A stretch of DNA of 64,000 bases from Nocardioides malaquae (lineage in GTDB: Bacteria > Actinomycetota > Actinomycetes > Propionibacteriales > Nocardioidaceae), in assembly GCF_015070385.1 (NCBI RefSeq), contig NZ_JADCSA010000011.1, forward strand, positions 62,001-126,000, in the 5' to 3' direction. A program made the position numbers and the translations under genes. Below, piece by piece: positions 60,150 through 64,000 of the stretch. The notes below the pieces were generated by a model. The model did not search any database. It was given only the letters and a program-made list of their open reading frames with translations, and was not told the origin of the DNA. The stretch's first letter is position 1. Each line of letters starts with the position of its first letter.

Positions 60150-61244
60150 TCAGAGCGTCAGACCGACGAGCACCGGCTCGTTGACCAGCCGCACCCCGAA
60201 GGCCTCCTCGACGCCGTCGCGCACCGCGCGGGCGAGCGCGAGGAGGTCTTCGGCGTTCGCGCTCCCCCGGTTGGTCAGCGCCAGCGTGTGCTTGGTCGAG
60301 AGGCTGGCCCGCCCCTCCACCCCGGCGGGGCTGTGGCCCTTGGCGAACCCGGCCCGCTCGATCAACCACGCGGCGCTGGTCTTCACGGTGCCGTCGGGCT
60401 GGGGGAAGCGCGGCGCCTCGTCGGGCAGGCGCGCCGCCGCCTCGGCGGAGAGCACGGGGTTGGTGAAGAAGGAACCGGCGCTCCACGTGTCGTGGTCGGC
60501 GGCGTCGAGCACCATGCCCTTGGCCGCGCGCAGCGCCAGCACCGCGGCGCGTACGTCCGCAGCCGGCGCCCGCTGCCCCACCTCGACGCCCAGCACGCGG
60601 GCCAGCTCCGCGTAGGCGACCGGGGCGCCGAGCGAGGCCGTGGGCAGCTGGAAGGTGACCTCGAGGATCACGAAGCGGTCGGGCTCGGCCTTGAAGCGGC
60701 TGTGCCGGTAGGAGAAGTCGCAGTCGGAGGCGGCGAAGGTGCGCACGCGTCCCTCCACCCGGTCCCAGGCGCGCACCTGCGCGATCGTCTGGGCGACCTC
60801 CTGGCCGTAGGCGCCGACGTTCTGGACCGGCGTGGCTCCCACGGAGCCGGGGATGCCGGAGAGCGCCTCGACGCCGCTCCAGCCCGAGGCCACGGCGTGG
60901 GCGACGAACGCGTCCCACTCCTCCCCCGCCGCCACCCGCACGACGGCGCCGCCGCAGGAGGTGTCGCCGGGCTCGGCGTCGGCGGTGATGCCGCGGGTGG
61001 CGATGCGGACCACGCGACCCCGGAACCCGGCGTCGGAGACGACCAGGTTGGAGCCGCCGGCCACCAGCAGCACGGGCACGCCGCGCTCGTCGGCGTCGCG
61101 GACGGCCTCGACCAGCTCGGCCTCGGTGGTGGCCTCGACGACCTCGTCGGCCGGTCCGCCGAGGCGCAGGGTCGTCATCTCGCTGAGGTTCACGGCACCA
61201 ATGGAACCAGCCGGGGCCGACGACGGCGATTCCGGGCTCGCCAC
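60150..61244 (-). CDS. murB: UDP-N-acetylenolpyruvoylglucosamine reductase
   Basis: The 364-residue protein matches MurB: TTLRLGGPADEVVEATTEAEL, the FAD loop LLVAGGSNLVVSDAGFRG, SGIPGSVGATPVQNVGAYGQEV, DFSYRHSRFK, the active-site Ser in AGSFFTNPV, and the Glu near the C-terminus. It makes UDP-MurNAc for peptidoglycan. The GTG at 61244 has GAGG 5 nt upstream, 7 nt after the hadB stop. A later GTG at 61193 is a possible alternative. It is convergent with the small DUF4190 gene. Confidence 0.93.
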   Translation of the reverse strand: MASPESPSSAPAGSIGAVNLSEMTTLRLGGPADEVVEATTEAELVEAVRDADERGVPVLLVAGGSNLVVSDAGFRGRVVRIATRGITADAEPGDTSCGGAVVRVAAGEEWDAFVAHAVASGWSGVEALSGIPGSVGATPVQNVGAYGQEVAQTIAQVRAWDRVEGRVRTFAASDCDFSYRHSRFKAEPDRFVILEVTFQLPTASLGAPVAYAELARVLGVEVGQRAPAADVRAAVLALRAAKGMVLDAADHDTWSAGSFFTNPVLSAEAAARLPDEAPRFPQPDGTVKTSAAWLIERAGFAKGHSPAGVEGRASLSTKHTLALTNRGSANAEDLLALARAVRDGVEEAFGVRLVNEPVLVGLTL

Positions 61245-61250
61245 CGGTCC

Positions 61251-61703
61251 TCAGGGCAGGCGCAGCAGCGCCTTGGGCATGCCGAGCACCTTCGTGCCGT
61301 CGTGGGTGGCGGTCAGCTGCAGCCGCACGAGCGTGGCTCCGGAGTCGTCGACCGCACGCTCGTCGCCGGCGGCCTCCACGGTCTTCACCGTCGCGGCGAC
61401 GACCACCTCGGCCGCGCCCTCGGCAGGCACCACGACGGGGTGGGTGAACTTCGAGCCCAGCTCCACGACCTCCGCGCCGGGGAACCACTCGGTGACCGCA
61501 CGGGCGACCAGACCGAGGGTGAGCATGCCGTGGGCGATCACACCGGGTAGGCCGACCGCCTGGGCGACCTCCTCGTCGGAGTGGATCGGGTTGTGGTCGC
61601 CCGAGGCCTCGGCGTAGGCGACGAGGTCGGCGCGGGTGATCGTGAAGGTGCGCTCGGGCAGGGCGTCGCCCTCGGCGGGCACGACGGGTGGGGTAGTGGT
61701 CAT
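61251..61703 (-). CDS. hadB: MaoC-family (3R)-hydroxyacyl dehydratase subunit, HadB-like
   Basis: The 150-residue protein has the hotdog MaoC hydratase 2 motif YAEASGDHNPIHSDEEVAQAVGLPGVIAHGMLTLG, with the catalytic Asp and His (about residues 37 and 42). In mycobacteria HadB pairs with HadA or HadC to dehydrate 3-hydroxyacyl chains in FAS II. Here it is downstream of hadA with a 4-nt overlap. Non-mycolate actinobacteria use the pair for general fatty-acid or related metabolism. Confidence 0.88.
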   Translation of the reverse strand: MTTTPPVVPAEGDALPERTFTITRADLVAYAEASGDHNPIHSDEEVAQAVGLPGVIAHGMLTLGLVARAVTEWFPGAEVVELGSKFTHPVVVPAEGAAEVVVAATVKTVEAAGDERAVDDSGATLVRLQLTATHDGTKVLGMPKALLRLP

Positions 61704-62131
61704 GGCTGCTCCTCGTGCTCGTCGCCGGCCCGGTGCACCAGCGTGGCGCTGGCCCGGCACACGACCTGACCGTCGACGTCGGTGACGGTGCTGGTGGTGC
61801 CCACCAGGACGTTGGGGCCGATGCTGCGCAGGCTCGCGACCTCGAGCTGCGCGGTCAGCACGTCGCCCACGCGCAGGGGGCGGACGTACGCGAACCTCTG
61901 CTCGCCGTGGACGATGCGCTGCAGCTCGACCCCGACGGCGTCGAGGAAGGTCTGCATCGCCTCGAAGGCCAGCACGATCGGGTACGTCGGGGGCACGGCG
62001 CCGAGGTCACGGCCAGCGTCGGGCCCGACGCTTCCGGTGGCCGCGGCGAACCGGGCGACCGATGCAGGTGTGACGGTGTGGGTGCCGGTGGGCGGGAAGG
62101 TCCGTCCCACGAGGGACTGGTCGAGGGCCAT
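61700..62131 (-). CDS. hadA: MaoC-like dehydratase partner, HadA-like
   Basis: The 143-residue protein lacks the catalytic hydratase motif and has the FAS1-like/HadA N-terminal hotdog pattern: PPTYPIVLAFEAMQTFLDAVGVELQRIVHGEQRFAYVRPLRVGDVLTAQLEV. It should form the non-catalytic half of the HadAB dimer. The ATG lies 6 nt after a TATTTT -10 box, which itself overlaps the end of the rpmG terminator. It follows rpmG, as in mycobacteria. Confidence 0.88.
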   Translation of the reverse strand: MALDQSLVGRTFPPTGTHTVTPASVARFAAATGSVGPDAGRDLGAVPPTYPIVLAFEAMQTFLDAVGVELQRIVHGEQRFAYVRPLRVGDVLTAQLEVASLRSIGPNVLVGTTSTVTDVDGQVVCRASATLVHRAGDEHEEQP

Positions 62132-62137
62132 GGACCG

Positions 62138-62143
62138 AAAATA
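62138..62143 (-). promoter_or_regulatory. -10 element of leaderless hadA promoter
   Basis: Minus-strand TATTTT ends 6 nt before the hadA ATG. It is the best -10 of the window and lies next to the rpmG hairpin. Confidence 0.6.
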
Positions 62144-62146
62144 CGC

Positions 62147-62178
62147 AGCGCCCCGACCGGCGAACCGGACGGGGCGCT
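62147..62178 (-). terminator. rpmG terminator
   Basis: AGCGCCCCGACCGG (62147-62160) pairs with 62165-62178 with one mismatch and loop CGAA. It begins 22 nt after the rpmG stop. Confidence 0.8.
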
Positions 62179-62199
62179 ACTGAGAAGTTGTGTTCCGCG

Positions 62200-62370
62200 T
62201 CAGCGGGTCTCGCGGTGCGCGGTGTGCTTGCGGCAACGCGGGCAGAACTTGCTCATCTCCAAGCGGTCGGGGTCATTCCGACGGTTCTTCTTGGTGATGT
62301 AGTTGCGGTCCTTGCAGTCCACGCACGCAAGGGTGATCTTGGGGCGAACGTCAGAGCTCTTGCTGGCCAC
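62200..62370 (-). CDS. rpmG: 50S ribosomal protein L33 (zinc-binding form)
   Basis: The 56-residue protein has [42 protein letters not shown], with four Cys in two CxxC pairs, so it is the zinc-binding (C+) form. The GTG at 62370 has AAGGA upstream; a longer frame to 62475 crosses the tRNA-Met gene. Zinc-limited cells often replace this form by a C- copy, which would be elsewhere. Confidence 0.95.
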   Translation of the reverse strand: MASKSSDVRPKITLACVDCKDRNYITKKNRRNDPDRLEMSKFCPRCRKHTAHRETR

Positions 62371-62442
62371 GGGAAGTCCTTGGTCTCGAATGCTGGTTGA
62401 TGCCTTGGTCGCCGTCGTCCGGCTGATGGTCCTCAGGCTTCG

Positions 62443-62516
62443 TAGCGAGGGCGGGACTCGAACCCGCGACACCACGATTATGAGTCGTGTGCTCTAACCA
62501 CCTGAGCTACCCCGCC
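62443..62516 (-). tRNA. tRNA-Met (anticodon CAT, elongator type)
   Basis: A 74-nt cloverleaf has acceptor GGCGGGG/CCTCGCT with two G-U pairs, anticodon arm CACGA/TCGTG with loop CTCATAA giving CAT, and T-arm GCGGG/CCCGC. The paired first base and lack of initiator-type G-C triplets suggest the elongator. It lies before rpmG. Confidence 0.92.
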
Positions 62517-62565
62517 ACCGGGTGAGCACCCCGCCTCCGTGAAGAGGCGGACAACTCGTACCCAG

Positions 62566-62638
62566 AGCCCCTTTACGGAATCGAACCGTAGACCTTCTCC
62601 TTACCATGGAGACGCTCTGCCGACTGAGCTAAAGGGGC
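62566..62638 (-). tRNA. tRNA-Thr (anticodon GGT)
   Basis: A 73-nt cloverleaf has acceptor GCCCCTT/AAGGGGC, anticodon arm TCTCC/GGAGA with loop ATGGTAA giving GGT, and T-arm TACGG/CCGTA. A 7-bp hairpin (62532-62550) lies between it and tRNA-Met and may be a processing signal for the shared transcript. Confidence 0.95.
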
Positions 62639-62733
62639 AACGAGGAAGAACAGTACACACCCCCGCAGCACCTGCAAAATCCGGCCCCCACCTCGACATG
62701 TACGCGCGTGCGCGAGGCTCACGGGCACCCGGG

Positions 62734-64000
62734 TCAGTGCCCCAGGAGCTTCCAGTCCCAGGCCTCCTCGAGCTGCAACGACAGCTGCAGCAGGAGCCGT
62801 TCCTGCCCCCATCCTCCACACAGCTGCATGCCCTGGGGAAGACCGGCCGACGTGGTTGCCAGCGGGAGGCTGATCGCCGGATCTCCGGTCGCGTTCTGCA
62901 GCGGGGTGAAGGCCACCCAGTCCATCAGGCGCTCGATGACGGTCTCGTAGTCGAGCGTGGGGTCGAGGTGTCCCACGCGCGGGGTCTCGGTCGCCAGGGT
63001 CGGCGTGAGCGTGACGTCGAAGCGTTGGTAGTGCCGCCTCGACGCCTTCTGGGTGCGCTGCAGGGCGCTGATCGCCCACGGCAGCCGCGCCAGGTTGCGC
63101 CGGCTGTGGCGCGCCAGGCCGAGGGTGAGGTTGTCGAGCTTGGTGGGGTCCCAGCCCGGGCCGTGCATCCTCCGGCCCGTCTGCACCAGGTACATGGCGA
63201 GCATCGACCAGTAGAGGAGGAACGCCTCGGCGAACCAGTCGGGCACCGGCGGGTCGACCTCCTCGACGTGGTGCCCGAGCGCCTCGAGGCGGGCGGCGGC
63301 GGCCAACGTGAGGTCGCGGACCTCCGGCGAGGCGGCGCGACCGATGCTCGTGGTGACGACGCCGATGCGCAGGGGCCGGTCCAGGGGCGTACGCACGTCG
63401 CCGATGCGCGGCAGTCGGGCGTCACGGTAGACCTTCTCGCTCTCCCACATGAAGGCTGCGGTGTCACGCACCGATCGCGTGACCACCCCGTCGGCGACGA
63501 TGCGGACGGGCATCTGGCGCGTCATGGCGTCGGAGGGCGTGCGTCCGCGGGTGGGCTTGAGGCCGACCAGGCCGGTCACCGCGGCAGGGATGCGGATGGA
63601 GCCGCCGCCGTCGTTGCCGTGCGCCATCGGCACAGCGCCCGTGGCGACCATCGCGGCGGCTCCGGACGACGAGGCGCCCCCATAGTGGTCGAGGTTCCAC
63701 GGGTTGCGCCCGGGCCCTTGACGGGGGTGGTCGCAGACGCCCGAGAAGCCGAACTCCGAGAGCCGGGTCTTGGCCAGGTTGACGGTGCCGAGTGCGTTGA
63801 AGAGTCGCGACACGTCGCCGTGGGAGGACGAGGGCGGGGCGACGAACGCGTCGGTGCCGTCCTGGGTGGGCAGACCCTGGATGTCGACGTTGTCCTTGAG
63901 CAGGACCGGCAGGCCGGCGAAGGGGCCCCGCCGCGGGCCCGCGGCCCTCAGCCGCGCCCGGTCGTAGTCACGCACGGCGATCGCACCGAGCTGGGGGTCG
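62734..64000 (-). CDS. Amidase signature family protein (5' end beyond the window)
   Basis: The visible part is about 420 residues and runs through the window end. It shows the amidase signature: LPVLLKDNVDIQG with the catalytic Lys, then YGGASSSGAAAMVATGAVPMAHGNDGGGSIRIPAAVTGLVGLKPTRG containing the cis-Ser and nucleophilic Ser. Amidase-family enzymes hydrolyse amides, including in amino-acid or drug metabolism; the substrate here is unknown. The C-terminal end LQLEEAWDWKLLGH lies inside the window. Transcription would come from beyond 64000. Confidence 0.9.
   Translation of the reverse strand, partial: DPQLGAIAVRDYDRARLRAAGPRRGPFAGLPVLLKDNVDIQGLPTQDGTDAFVAPPSSSHGDVSRLFNALGTVNLAKTRLSEFGFSGVCDHPRQGPGRNPWNLDHYGGASSSGAAAMVATGAVPMAHGNDGGGSIRIPAAVTGLVGLKPTRGRTPSDAMTRQMPVRIVADGVVTRSVRDTAAFMWESEKVYRDARLPRIGDVRTPLDRPLRIGVVTTSIGRAASPEVRDLTLAAAARLEALGHHVEEVDPPVPDWFAEAFLLYWSMLAMYLVQTGRRMHGPGWDPTKLDNLTLGLARHSRRNLARLPWAISALQRTQKASRRHYQRFDVTLTPTLATETPRVGHLDPTLDYETVIERLMDWVAFTPLQNATGDPAISLPLATTSAGLPQGMQLCGGWGQERLLLQLSLQLEEAWDWKLLGH

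Noticed and set aside
62200-62475. A 91-residue version of L33
   Set aside because: The extra N-terminus would be translated from the tRNA-Met gene; the GTG at 62370 has a Shine-Dalgarno and gives a normal-length L33.

Overview
The window reads as chromosomal DNA of a high-GC actinobacterium, most likely Nocardioides or another member of the Nocardioidaceae. The evidence is the very high GC, the frequent GTG starts, the core order tRNA-Thr/tRNA-Met/rpmG/hadAB ... tRNA-Trp/secE/nusG/rplKA ... rplJL/rpoBC, a MenJ-type menaquinone reductase, a SepX/GlpR homologue, and many leaderless promoters. A leaderless promoter here means a -10 hexamer 6-7 nt before the start codon. No rRNA, CRISPR array or intact mobile element is visible. 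The only trace of transfer is the C-terminus of a tyrosine recombinase at 1-189, which abuts the 3' end of a tRNA-Ala gene.

Region 0.4-6.3 kb (minus strand) is a tight operon: a eukaryotic-type UTP-glucose-1-phosphate uridylyltransferase, MoeA/gephyrin-like protein, MoaC, MogA/MoaB, RimJ-like acetyltransferase and then SepX/GlpR, a membrane protein of the actinobacterial divisome. fthC is divergent from it. Gephyrin-like Glp and its receptor GlpR/SepX act together in cell division in corynebacteria, so this cluster may join molybdenum cofactor synthesis, nucleotide-sugar supply and division. Region 6.3-13 kb holds penicillin acylase, FmdB, a SAF-domain protein, MscL, an LCP ligase and a saccharopine-dehydrogenase-like reductase. 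Region 13.2-14.8 kb is a three-gene cassette (YbaB/EspL-like, EspC-like, large helical protein) that looks like an orphan type VII secretion substrate module.

Region 15-27.7 kb contains a secreted beta-propeller protein, a DUF2277 protein, a sirtuin, an IdeR/DtxR regulator, a thioesterase-like protein, a MarR-MFS efflux pair with a double dyad operator on its promoter, a heterodimeric ABC exporter overlapping pdxH, and a second MFS transporter. Region 27.8-43.7 kb is metabolic and housekeeping: citrate synthase, serC, secreted proteins, a methyltransferase, a tandem pair of undescribed paralogous membrane proteins, a FAD/Fe-S oxidoreductase, a tandem Nudix protein, a decayed acyltransferase gene, a PlsC-like acyltransferase and menJ.

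Region 43.8-56.7 kb is the RNA polymerase and ribosomal stalk locus (rpoC, rpoB, rplL, rplJ, rplA, rplK, nusG, secE, tRNA-Trp, all on the minus strand). It is interrupted between rplA and rplJ by a plus-strand gene for a DnaB-like RecA-fold ATPase. Region 56.8-64 kb carries aspC, an adenosine deaminase, two small DUF4190-type membrane proteins, murB, hadB, hadA, rpmG, tRNA-Met, tRNA-Thr and the C-terminal part of an amidase that runs off the window end.
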